From NCBI GenBank assembly GCA_934755305.1, contig CAKVLD010000005.1, positions 1-64,000 on the forward strand: DNA of 64,000 bases, given 5' to 3'. Each line of letters opens with the position of its first letter. The stretch's first letter is position 1. Positions 56,223-64,000 of this stretch are shown piece by piece. A model generated the notes under the pieces. The model was given only the letters and a program-made list of their open reading frames with translations. It did no database searches and had not been told where the DNA came from. A program made the translations under genes and the position numbers. The stretch comes from an uncultured Clostridium sp. (lineage in GTDB: Bacteria; Bacillota; Clostridia; Clostridiales; Clostridiaceae).

Positions 56223-57032
56223 ATGGATAAAATTTTTGATGGATTTATTTTAGTATCAGATATGGATGGAACCTTAGTTGGAAGCAATAGAGAGGTTTCA
56301 AAGAAAAATAGAGATGCAATTAAGTACTTTACAGAAAGAGGAGGAAAGTTTACAGTAGCCACAGGAAGAATGGTTCAATCTGTAGAAGAATTTGTATCTG
56401 ATTTACATATTAAATGTCCTACAATGTTACATAATGGTGCTAAAATTTATGATTTTAGTAATGGAAATGTTATAGCAGAGCATTTTATTGAAGAAGATAG
56501 AAAAGAAGCTGTAAAAAAAGCTTATGAATTGATGCCTAATATAGGAATTGAAATTTTCTCAAATGAAGTAGTTTATGTTTATAGAAGTTGCAAGTTTACA
56601 GAAAGATATAAGAGACATAATTTCAATGTAGTATATGAATTGCCAGAGCATGTTTGGAAAGAAAATTGGACTAAAGTTTTATTAATTGGTGAAAAAGATG
56701 AATTAGATAAGGCTGAAAAGCTATATAAAGATAAGTTAGACAAGGGAAATGCTTTTAGAAGTGGGACTAATTATTTTGATATAGTTGCTAACAATATGAC
56801 TAAAGGAAGAGCTTTAAAAGAATTAGTGAAAGCTTTAAATATAGATCCATCAAAAGTAATAGCTGTTGGAGATAATATGAATGATATAGAAATGATACAA
56901 GAAGCTAAATACGGATTTTGTGTGGAAAATGGACTAGATGTAGTAAAAGAAGTAGCTGATTATATAGCACCTTCAAATAATGAAGATGCTATAGCTTATA
57001 TTATAAATTGGTTAGAAAAAAGATTGAAATAA
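56223..57032 (+). CDS. Cof-type HAD-IIB phosphatase
   Basis: 269 residues. Motif I SDMDGTLVG, motif II FTVATGR, LHNGAKIYD, motif III lysine in MTKGRALKEL, motif IV GDNMNDIEM. Third member of this family in the window; it differs from the others in the cap region (KENWTKVLLIGEKDE). ATG 56223 was chosen because GGGGA lies eight bases before it; the longer frame would begin at GTG 56208, exactly after the SDR stop. Cotranscribed with the SDR gene. Confidence 0.88.
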   Translation: MDKIFDGFILVSDMDGTLVGSNREVSKKNRDAIKYFTERGGKFTVATGRMVQSVEEFVSDLHIKCPTMLHNGAKIYDFSNGNVIAEHFIEEDRKEAVKKAYELMPNIGIEIFSNEVVYVYRSCKFTERYKRHNFNVVYELPEHVWKENWTKVLLIGEKDELDKAEKLYKDKLDKGNAFRSGTNYFDIVANNMTKGRALKELVKALNIDPSKVIAVGDNMNDIEMIQEAKYGFCVENGLDVVKEVADYIAPSNNEDAIAYIINWLEKRLK

Positions 57033-57114
57033 TGTCCTTTTTTAAAAAAATGTATATTATATAGTGTGGAGAAAGTTATATATCTCAAGATGAATTTTTA
57101 TAGGTGAAAACAAC

Positions 57115-57549
57115 TTGATTAGTAAGCATTATAAAGGAGCCGTTGGGAATGTTGATAGTGTTTCTAATAATGAAGAAGTAGATGAAGAAGCAATGTTAGA
57201 TGAATTGTATACACTAAATATATCAGGAGCAACTTTGATTATACTTATAATTGCTGTTATGTTGAATATGTACTATATTTATTATTCAAAAGTAGGAATA
57301 CTAGATATTTTAAATAATACTAATAATCAAAATAATTTAATTGATGGAAGTACAATTCCTAGGCTAAGTAATAATCTATTTATAGTTATAACAAGTATTT
57401 TTTTGGCTTTAAATCTTAGAGCATATATACAAAATATTAACTCAGAGGAGCCAAATGAAAGTGAGATTAATAAATCTAATCTTAGTGTAACATCTAGTTT
57501 ATTAATAGTAATTGCTACACTATTAACATCTCAAAATTTAGAAGTATAA
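57115..57549 (+). CDS. Small membrane protein of unknown function
   Basis: 144 residues from TTG 57115 (TAGGTGA seven bases upstream). An acidic N-terminus (19-33, NEEVDEEAMLDE) is followed by three predicted membrane segments (about 38-58, 85-103, 126-140) and an asparagine-rich loop between the first two. I do not recognise a family. It lies 63 bases before the CmpB-like gene on the same strand. The TTG start and lack of known domain keep confidence moderate. Confidence 0.6.
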   Translation: MISKHYKGAVGNVDSVSNNEEVDEEAMLDELYTLNISGATLIILIIAVMLNMYYIYYSKVGILDILNNTNNQNNLIDGSTIPRLSNNLFIVITSIFLALNLRAYIQNINSEEPNESEINKSNLSVTSSLLIVIATLLTSQNLEV

Positions 57550-57612
57550 TATATGAATTAATAAAACCAATTATACGAATACTAATCCTAGATTAGATAA
57601 AGGAGTAGTAGT

Positions 57613-58137
57613 ATGGATTGGTTTTTCTATTTATCGTTTAATTTTATTTTATATTCATTTTTAGGGTGGATATTAGAAGAGATTTATTGTTTTTTTACCA
57701 GAGGTTATTTTAAGAAAGAAGGGTTTTTAAAAGGACCTTTTAAACCTATGTATGGATTTGCTTTAAGTATATTAATTTATTGTTATAAAGGCTTGAAGAT
57801 AAGAGGAATAACTTTAGTTGTATTACTATTTGTTGTACCAACCTTTATAGAATTTGCTAGTGGATATATATTGAAAAAATGGTTTAAAAAAGTTTATTGG
57901 GATTATAGTAATATAAGGTTTAATTTTATGGGGCTTATATGTGTTAGGTTTTCTTTGTATTGGGGAGTATTGTCGTTGGTTGATTTGTTCTTTGTTCAAA
58001 ATTTAATAGATAAGTTTTATTTTTATTATGATTATATTGCTATAATACTTACATTGATTTTAGGAAGTTATCTTTGTATAGATTTATTTATTACTATAAA
58101 AGAGAACTTAAAGGGAGAAGTTAAGTATAGTAATTAA
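57613..58137 (+). CDS. Putative ABC-transporter permease-like membrane protein (CmpB family)
   Basis: 174 residues with four to five membrane segments. It matches the CmpB-type family: YSFLGWILEEIYCFFTRG, FLKGPFKPMYGFA, EFASGYILKKWF, WDYSNIRFNFMGLICVRFSLYWGVLS. Despite the family title there is no ATPase gene nearby and the transport role is not demonstrated. GGAG site weak (AAAGGAGTAG). Followed by the second CATCAAAA array. Confidence 0.78.
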   Translation: MDWFFYLSFNFILYSFLGWILEEIYCFFTRGYFKKEGFLKGPFKPMYGFALSILIYCYKGLKIRGITLVVLLFVVPTFIEFASGYILKKWFKKVYWDYSNIRFNFMGLICVRFSLYWGVLSLVDLFFVQNLIDKFYFYYDYIAIILTLILGSYLCIDLFITIKENLKGEVKYSN

Positions 58138-58144
58138 AGGGCTA

Positions 58145-58198
58145 CATCAAAAAAATATATGCATCAAAAGAACATATGCATCAAAAGAATATATACAT
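58145..58198. repeat. CATCAAAA tandem-repeat array, copy 2
   Basis: Three contiguous 17-bp units: CATCAAAAAAATATATG (58145-58161), CATCAAAAGAACATATG (58162-58178) and CATCAAAAGAATATATA (58179-58195) plus CAT. It shares its first and last units with the array at 43863. It is immediately followed by the hairpin at 58200. Confidence 0.8.
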
Positions 58199-58199
58199 A

Positions 58200-58243
58200 A
58201 AAAGGAGTATATCATGATTTGAAAGTTATTCAGATACACTCCT
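58200..58243. terminator. Hairpin after the CATCAAAA array
   Basis: AAGGAGTATATC / GATACACTCCTT with one mismatch. On the minus strand it is followed by TTTTT and can end the PHP gene transcript. Confidence 0.65.
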
Positions 58244-58249
58244 TACATA

Positions 58250-58978
58250 TTATAAATCTTGTAATTTTCCTTTTGATTTAAAGTGAGCAATTAATTTATT
58301 AGGATCATTCATTATTAATTCCTCAGGAAAATCTATAGACCTAAGGACTTTTAAAGAACCTTCAAAGTCACCAATGTTAAAGCAGATATGAGCATCCGAA
58401 CTTAGAATAACTTTAACACCATATTTTTTACAAAGATTAGCTACTTCAGTACAATTAGCTGTGCTACCTTTTCTAGAAGTACCAGCAATAGAAGAATTAT
58501 TAATTTCAATCATGATATCTTTTTCTTTAGCCTTTTGTACTATTGTGTCATAATCAAGTTCGTAAGCTGGATTACCTATATGTCCTAATATTTCAACTAA
58601 AGGATTATTTTCAATAGTATTAATCATAGCTCTAGTATTCTCTTCCTTAGATTTAGGTTTAAATACAGGTTCATGGAAAGATGCAATCATATAATCTAAA
58701 GATCTTGATTCGTAATCAGGTAAATCTATATTTCCATCAACATCTAAAATGTTGGATTCACAACCTTTTAAGATAATAACATCATTTATTACTCTAGGTA
58801 AAACCCTTAAGTTTGCAAAATACCACATATGAGGAGCACCTGGCATAGCAGGAGCATGTTCAGAAGTTCCAAGTATTTTTATACCTTTTTCTTTACAGTA
58901 ATTTATGTTTTCAAAAAGTGTAGTATATGCATGCCCACTAACTATAGTGTGAGTATGTAAATCTGATAAGTATTTCAT
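58250..58978 (-). CDS. PHP-domain phosphatase (YcdX-like)
   Basis: 242 residues. PHP motifs: DLHTHTIVSGHAYTT, GTSEHAPAMPGAPH, KGCESNI, ASFHEPVF, ILGHIGNPAY, INNSS and SSDAHICFNIGDF provide the trinuclear metal-site histidines and acids. Related to YcdX-type hydrolases; the substrate is not known. ATG 58978 follows AAGGAGG; 14 more codons upstream have no support. Divergent from carAB. Confidence 0.88.
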   Translation of the reverse strand: MKYLSDLHTHTIVSGHAYTTLFENINYCKEKGIKILGTSEHAPAMPGAPHMWYFANLRVLPRVINDVIILKGCESNILDVDGNIDLPDYESRSLDYMIASFHEPVFKPKSKEENTRAMINTIENNPLVEILGHIGNPAYELDYDTIVQKAKEKDIMIEINNSSIAGTSRKGSTANCTEVANLCKKYGVKVILSSDAHICFNIGDFEGSLKVLRSIDFPEELIMNDPNKLIAHFKSKGKLQDL

Positions 58979-59113
58979 AATTTCCTCCTTATAATAGCTA
59001 TATATTTTAGTATAAGACAAAGAAAAAAATAATCAAATGCATGAGATGTGAATATTTAAGGAATAAGTGAATAGTTATTGAATAAAATGTATAAAAATAA
59101 ATATAACACCATC

Positions 59114-59142
59114 TTGACAGTAAAAAACAAATAAACTATTAT
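59114..59142 (+). promoter_or_regulatory. Promoter of carAB
   Basis: TTGACA (59114-59119), 17-base spacer, TATTAT (59137-59142), upstream of the PyrR leader. Confidence 0.82.
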
Positions 59143-59149
59143 TATAGAT

Positions 59150-59352
59150 AATATGAAAATAAATATAAGGTAAAGATACACTTTAAATTGGTCCCGTGAG
59201 GCCAGAAAGGAGTTCTGCAACTATGAATAAATTCAATAAGTATTTCATAGCTTTGTCTTTAAAGGCATTTAATAATTACATAAATTGTAGATTTAAATAT
59301 AACGGGATAGTGAGGAGAGCAGTTTAGCTGTGGTCTCTTTGTTGTCCTTTTG
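59150..59352 (+). promoter_or_regulatory. PyrR-type attenuator of carAB
   Basis: GGTCCCGTGAGGCC (59190-59203) matches the PyrR-binding loop consensus ARUCCNGNGAGGYU except at the ends. Downstream, GGATAGTGAGGAGA and TCTCTTTGTTGTCC form a 14-bp stem with five G-U pairs, closing on CAG/CTG and followed by TTTTGTTTT: the terminator (59305-59352). With UMP, PyrR should favour termination. Confidence 0.85.
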
Positions 59353-59415
59353 TTTTATATAAAAATGTCTTTTAAAGTGTATTTTGCTTAAATATAAATT
59401 TAAGGAGGGCTATGC

Positions 59416-60465
59416 ATGAAAGCAAAGCTAGTTTTAGAGAATGGAATGATTTTTGAAGGAAAAGCTTTTGGATATCTTAAAGATAGTGTTGGGGAAGTTG
59501 TATTTACAACAAATATGACTGGATATCAAGAAGTTTTAACTGATCCTTCATATTATGGTCAGATTGTAACAATGACTTATCCTTTAATAGGGAATTATGG
59601 TATTAACCTAGAAGATATGGAGTCAAAGAGTCCTAAGGTAAGAGGATTTGTGGTTAGAGAAAAATGTAATTTACCAAGCAACTTTAGATGTGAGTTAGAA
59701 TTAGATGATTATTTAAAACAACATAAAATAGTAGGTCTTGAAGGAATAGATACAAGAGCACTTACAAAAGTTTTAAGAAATAAAGGTACTATGAGAGGAA
59801 TCATAACAGTAGATGAAATACCTCAAGAAGATATAGATATTAAGATTAAAGAATTCTCTACATCAGGGGCAGTAAAGGCAGTTACTACTGAAAATACATA
59901 CACAATTGAAGGAACAGGAAAACATGTAGCTATAATGGATTTTGGTATTAAACAAAATATTATAAGATGCTTCAAGAAAAGAGGATGCAAACTTACAGTA
60001 TTTAGAGCAGACGCTACAGCAGAAGAAATTTTAGCTGTTAATCCTGACTTAGTATTTCTATCAAATGGGCCTGGGGATCCAGAAGATTTACCAGATGTAT
60101 TAGAAAATATTAAAAAATTAGCAGGTAAGAAACCTTTAGTTGGAATTTGTTTAGGACATCAACTTTTAGCTTTAGCTTTAGGTGGTAAAACAACTAAGAT
60201 GAAGTTTGGGCATAGAGGAAGTAATCACCCAGTTAAAGATTTAGAATCTAATAAAGTTACAATAACATCACAAAACCACGGATATGTAGTAGAAACAGTA
60301 CCAGAAAACATGGTAGCTACTCATATAGACATAAATGACGGAACTATAGAAGGTATGAAACATAAGACATTACCAATATTTTCGGTTCAATTCCATCCAG
60401 AGGCATCAGCAGGGCCAAAAGATAGTGAATATATATTCGATAAGTTCATGGAATACGCATTATAG
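59416..60465 (+). CDS. carA: Carbamoyl-phosphate synthase, small (glutaminase) subunit
   Basis: 349 residues. N-terminal domain 1-150 (LVLENGMIFEGKAFG, TNMTGYQEVLTDPSY), class I glutamine amidotransferase C-terminus with SNGPGDPED, nucleophile cysteine in VGICLGHQ (about 244) and SVQFHPEA. It delivers ammonia from glutamine to CarB. AGGAGGGC start site. The PyrR leader places it under pyrimidine control, so the product mainly serves UMP synthesis. Confidence 0.97.
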   Translation: MKAKLVLENGMIFEGKAFGYLKDSVGEVVFTTNMTGYQEVLTDPSYYGQIVTMTYPLIGNYGINLEDMESKSPKVRGFVVREKCNLPSNFRCELELDDYLKQHKIVGLEGIDTRALTKVLRNKGTMRGIITVDEIPQEDIDIKIKEFSTSGAVKAVTTENTYTIEGTGKHVAIMDFGIKQNIIRCFKKRGCKLTVFRADATAEEILAVNPDLVFLSNGPGDPEDLPDVLENIKKLAGKKPLVGICLGHQLLALALGGKTTKMKFGHRGSNHPVKDLESNKVTITSQNHGYVVETVPENMVATHIDINDGTIEGMKHKTLPIFSVQFHPEASAGPKDSEYIFDKFMEYAL

Positions 60466-60477
60466 GAGGTTTTTGAT

Positions 60478-63400
60478 ATGCCATTAAATAAAGATATAAA
60501 GAAAGTTTTAGTTATAGGATCAGGCCCAATAGTTATAGGTCAAGCAGCAGAGTTCGATTATTCAGGAACACAAGCTTGTGGAGCACTTAAAGAAGAAGGG
60601 ATAGAAGTAGTTTTAGTAAATTCTAACCCTGCTACAATAATGACAGATAAAGAAGTTGCAGATAAAATTTATTTAGAGCCATTAACTTTAGAATTCGTAG
60701 AAAAAGTAATAGCTAAAGAAAGACCAGATAGTTTACTTGCAGGAATGGGTGGTCAAACAGGACTTAACCTAGCTGTAGAATTATATGATAGCGGAATTTT
60801 AGATAAATATAATGTTAAGGTAATAGGTACTTCAATAGAATCTATCAAAGAAGGTGAAGATAGAGAACTATTTAGAGATATGATGAATAGAATCAATGAG
60901 CCTGTTATTGAATCAGAAATAGTAACAGATATGGAAGCTGGATTAAACTTTGCAAATAAAATAGGATATCCAGTTATAGTTAGACCAGCTTATACTTTAG
61001 GAGGAACTGGTGGAGGAATTGCTGAAAATAAGGAAGAATTAGAAAAAATCTTAGAATCAGGATTACAATTAAGTTCTATAGGTCAAGTACTTCTTGAAAA
61101 ATCAGTTAAGGGATGGAAAGAAGTAGAATACGAAGTAATGAGAGATTCTTATGGAAACTGTATAACAGTATGTAATATGGAAAACATTGACCCAGTAGGA
61201 ATACATACTGGAGATAGTATAGTTGTAGCTCCATCACAAACTTTATCAGACAAAGAATATCAAATGCTTAGAACTGCATCAATTAACATTATAAATGCAG
61301 TAGGTATTGAAGGTGGATGTAACGTACAATTTGCTTTAAATCCAAACTCTTTTGAATATGCAGTAATTGAAATTAACCCAAGAGTTTCAAGAAGTTCTGC
61401 TTTAGCATCAAAGGCAACAGGATATCCAATAGCAAAACTTGCAGCTAAGATAGCTTTAGGATATGGATTAGATGAAATAAAAAATGCAGTTACTCAAAAG
61501 ACATTTGCATGCTTTGAACCAGCTTTAGATTACGTAGTATGTAAGATTCCAAAATGGCCATTTGATAAGTTCTATGGAGCAGATAGAGAACTTGGAACAA
61601 AGATGATGGCAACTGGAGAAATAATGGCTATAGGTGCTAACTTAGAGCAAGCATTATTAAAAGGTATTAGAAGTCTTGAAATAGGAAAGTATTCATTAGA
61701 ACATAAGAAATTTAGAGATTTAAGCATGGCAGAATTAAAGGAAAGAGTAGTTTCACCTGATGATGAAAGAATCTTTGCATTAGCAGAAATGCTTAGAAGA
61801 GATTATAGAGTAGATAAAATATCTAAGATTACAGGAATAGATATATTCTTTATTGAAAAATTCAAATGGATAGTTGAAGAAGAACAAAGATTAAAGCTTA
61901 GTAAGATAGATGATTTAGATAAAGAGTGGTTATTAAACTTAAAGAAAAAAGGATTCTCAGATAAAGCTATAGCAGATATGTTAAGAGTTAACCCTGATGA
62001 TGTATATAGATTAAGAGATATCTGGAATATAAAACCTTCTTATAAGATGGTTGATACTTGTGCAGGAGAATTTGAAGCATTATCACCATATTACTATTCA
62101 ACTTATGAACAATATGATGAAGTTGAAGTTTCAGATAAGAAGAAAGTTATAGTTATAGGTTCAGGGCCAATAAGAATAGGTCAAGGTATAGAATTTGACT
62201 ATGCTTCAGTACACTGTATCTTAGCACTTAAGAGACTTGGAATAGAAACTATAATAGTTAATAATAATCCAGAAACAGTAAGTACAGACTTTAATATATC
62301 AGATAAGTTATACTTTGAACCATTAACTGAAGAAGATGTATTAAACATAATAGATAAAGAAAAACCAGATGGAGTAATTCTTCAATTTGGTGGTCAAACA
62401 GCTATTAAGCTTGCAAACTTCTTAAAGGAAAAGAATATACCTACATTAGGTACTACAGCAGATCAAATAGATATGGCTGAAGATAGAGAGAAGTTTGATG
62501 CTCTATTAGAGGAATTAGGAATTTCTAGACCAAAGGGAAAAGGTATCTGGTCAGTAGAAGAAGGATTAGAAGAAGCTAGAAGATTAGGTTTCCCAGTGCT
62601 TGTTAGACCTTCATATGTAATAGGTGGTCAAGGTATGGAAATAACTCATGATGAAGAAGAGTTAATATACTACTTACAACATGCTTTTGAAAAAGATTCT
62701 AAAAATCCAATATTAATAGATAAATATTTAATGGGTAGAGAAATAGAAGTAGATGCTATTTCAGATGGTGAAGATGTATTAATTCCAGGTATAATGGAAC
62801 ACTTAGAAAGAGCTGGGGTTCACTCTGGAGATAGTGTAACAATGTATCCAAGTCAAAACATTTCTAAAGAAATGAAGGGGAAAATCTTAGATTATACTAA
62901 GAAGTTAGCTTTAGCAATAGGAATAAAAGGTATGATAAACATACAATTCATAGAGTTTGAAGGCCAACTTTATGTAATAGAAGTTAATCCAAGAGCTTCA
63001 AGAACTGTGCCATATATTAGTAAGGTTAGTAAAGTGCCAATAGTAGATCTTGCAACTAAGATAATGCTTGGAGCTAAACTTAAAGATTTAGGATATGGAG
63101 TAGATGTATATAAAGAACCTGACTTAGTATCAGTTAAAGTTCCAGTATTCTCAACTCAAAAGCTACCAAATGTTGAAGTATCTTTAGGGCCTGAAATGAA
63201 GTCTACAGGAGAAGTTTTAGGAGTAGGTAGAAACGTTAAAGAAGCTTTATATAAAGGATTTATAGCAGCAGGAATGTTACCAGGTAAGGGTGATATACTT
63301 GCAACTATTAATAAGCATGATAAGAAAGAGTTCTTACCAATGGCAGTTGAACTTTCAAAGCTTGGATATAACTTTGTAGCTACAGAAGGAACTTATAACT

Positions 63401-63681
63401 TGCTTAAGGAAGCAGGAGTAAGTGTAAGAAAAGTTACAAGACTTAATGAAGAAAGCCCTAACATATTAGATGTAATTAAGAATCAAGAAGTTGATTTAGT
63501 AGTTAATACACCAACAAAAGCAAATGATTCTAAGAGAGATGGATTCTTGATTAGAAGAGCTGCTGTTGAAAGAAATATAGGTGTAATTACAGCATTAGAT
63601 ACATTTAGAGCTATAGTTGATGTAAAGGTTGAAGGATTAGAATCTAAAACAGATTTAGAAGTATTCAATATAGTTGAATAA
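60478..63681 (+). CDS. carB: Carbamoyl-phosphate synthase, large subunit
   Basis: 1067 residues, full length. Two homologous ATP-grasp halves, each opening with a VIGSGPI..GQ..EFDY motif (about 12 and 560), with [12 protein letters not shown] / [11 protein letters not shown] and [20 protein letters not shown] / [17 protein letters not shown]. The C-terminal MGS-like allosteric domain ends with NTPTK...[14 protein letters not shown]. It makes carbamoyl phosphate from bicarbonate, ammonia and two ATP. 12 bases after carA. Confidence 0.97.
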   Translation: MPLNKDIKKVLVIGSGPIVIGQAAEFDYSGTQACGALKEEGIEVVLVNSNPATIMTDKEVADKIYLEPLTLEFVEKVIAKERPDSLLAGMGGQTGLNLAVELYDSGILDKYNVKVIGTSIESIKEGEDRELFRDMMNRINEPVIESEIVTDMEAGLNFANKIGYPVIVRPAYTLGGTGGGIAENKEELEKILESGLQLSSIGQVLLEKSVKGWKEVEYEVMRDSYGNCITVCNMENIDPVGIHTGDSIVVAPSQTLSDKEYQMLRTASINIINAVGIEGGCNVQFALNPNSFEYAVIEINPRVSRSSALASKATGYPIAKLAAKIALGYGLDEIKNAVTQKTFACFEPALDYVVCKIPKWPFDKFYGADRELGTKMMATGEIMAIGANLEQALLKGIRSLEIGKYSLEHKKFRDLSMAELKERVVSPDDERIFALAEMLRRDYRVDKISKITGIDIFFIEKFKWIVEEEQRLKLSKIDDLDKEWLLNLKKKGFSDKAIADMLRVNPDDVYRLRDIWNIKPSYKMVDTCAGEFEALSPYYYSTYEQYDEVEVSDKKKVIVIGSGPIRIGQGIEFDYASVHCILALKRLGIETIIVNNNPETVSTDFNISDKLYFEPLTEEDVLNIIDKEKPDGVILQFGGQTAIKLANFLKEKNIPTLGTTADQIDMAEDREKFDALLEELGISRPKGKGIWSVEEGLEEARRLGFPVLVRPSYVIGGQGMEITHDEEELIYYLQHAFEKDSKNPILIDKYLMGREIEVDAISDGEDVLIPGIMEHLERAGVHSGDSVTMYPSQNISKEMKGKILDYTKKLALAIGIKGMINIQFIEFEGQLYVIEVNPRASRTVPYISKVSKVPIVDLATKIMLGAKLKDLGYGVDVYKEPDLVSVKVPVFSTQKLPNVEVSLGPEMKSTGEVLGVGRNVKEALYKGFIAAGMLPGKGDILATINKHDKKEFLPMAVELSKLGYNFVATEGTYNLLKEAGVSVRKVTRLNEESPNILDVIKNQEVDLVVNTPTKANDSKRDGFLIRRAAVERNIGVITALDTFRAIVDVKVEGLESKTDLEVFNIVE

Positions 63682-63685
63682 CTGT

Positions 63686-63722
63686 TAAAAAAAGTAGTAG
63701 AATTAAATCTACTACTTTTTTT
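63686..63722 (+). terminator. Terminator of carAB
   Basis: AAAAAAAGTAGTAGA / TCTACTACTTTTTTT with an ATTAAA loop. Confidence 0.9.
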
Positions 63723-63749
63723 ATTAACTAAGTCAATCTCATTTTAATA

Positions 63750-64000
63750 TCAAACTTCTTTAAAAACTCCAAAATTTCTACTTCTGACTTCAGAAACTAA
63801 TGTATTTAGTGTATTAGGACCTGATATACCATCTTTAGTTAATCTGTGGTTAACTTGGAATTGATTTGCTGAGGTTATTACTAGGAGAAATAACAGCATA
63901 ATTTATATTACCTGTTTCTCCTCTGAAATGAACATATCCATTATCATGGTATGAAGTAACAGATACAGAACATGATCTAGTGTTATATCTTACTTTGTCA
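63750..64000 (-). pseudogene. Frameshifted 3' end of an exported or wall-associated protein gene (partial)
   Basis: Minus strand. From the window edge one frame reads ...SVTSYHDNGYVHFRGETG, then NINYAVISPSNN, and then stops at about 63849. A second frame continues as QVNHRLTKDGISGPNTLNTL, VSEVRSRNFGVFKEV and stop (63750-63752). The two make sense only if one base was lost or gained near 63860-63885. DGISGPNT with SEVRSRNFGV resembles C-terminal segments of clostridial cell-wall hydrolases. A sequencing error is an alternative to a true pseudogene. Confidence 0.5.

Overview
The window looks like a chromosomal segment of a low-GC Firmicute, most likely Clostridium sensu stricto. The evidence is the very A+T-rich sequence with strong GGAGG ribosome binding sites and frequent TTG/GTG starts, a monomeric [FeFe]-hydrogenase, AddAB instead of RecBCD, a serS T-box leader, PyrR-type attenuation, and secreted proteins with clostridial cell-wall-binding repeats. 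It is mostly core genome. I see no prophage, transposase or CRISPR array. The accessory signal is several families of short intergenic repeats.

Layout, 1-10 kb: the 3' end of a 5S rRNA with tRNA-Met and tRNA-Ala; an HD-domain protein; NiaR; a GlpA-like flavoprotein with a truncated DUF1667 gene; serS behind a serine T-box; a complete pantothenate operon (probable panG, then panB, panC, panD); three tRNA-Ser genes around a HAD phosphatase. This stretch carries repeat families A (about 85 bp, ending in a terminator hairpin) and B (95 bp with 13-bp terminal inverted repeats).

10-30 kb: a secreted C1 cysteine peptidase; addB-addA (with a cluster of DnaA-box-like sites inside addA); cca and an L,D-transpeptidase on the minus strand; a DUF1189 membrane protein; sbcD-sbcC; a soluble orphan histidine kinase; tRNA-Arg; an orphan DUF1887/Card1-like CARF-nuclease; psd. 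AddAB, SbcCD and CCA-adding enzyme make this a nucleic-acid maintenance block.

30-47 kb: a TetR regulator; hydA with a possible Rex site; an NlpC/P60 wall hydrolase and a small secreted SH3-like protein; a YbiT/YkpA-like ABC-F protein whose second ATPase site looks inactive; ybaK; a hemolysin III/PAQR membrane protein divergent from a DUF1836 + ABC_ATPase pair, with identical 15-bp palindromes in both leaders; a chemoreceptor paired with a solute-binding lipoprotein but no permease; a YjiH-type transporter; a HAD phosphatase followed by a 150-bp folded element.

47-64 kb: a truncated yjbQ; an AI-2E-family permease; proB-proA; an alpha/beta hydrolase and the remnant of an ElaA-type acetyltransferase; an NADH oxidase; feoA-feoB; an SDR dehydrogenase (second DnaA-box cluster) with a HAD phosphatase; two small membrane proteins; a PHP phosphatase; and carA-carB behind a PyrR attenuator. 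A frameshifted gene runs off the right edge.

Best candidates for undescribed biology: the DUF1836-ABC_ATPase pair with its twin palindromes, the CARF nuclease without CRISPR, the receptor/binding-protein pair without a transporter, the DnaA-box clusters inside two genes, and the repeat families A, B, the CATCAAAA array and the 46.6-kb fold. None could be tested by database search here; assignments rest on motifs read directly.
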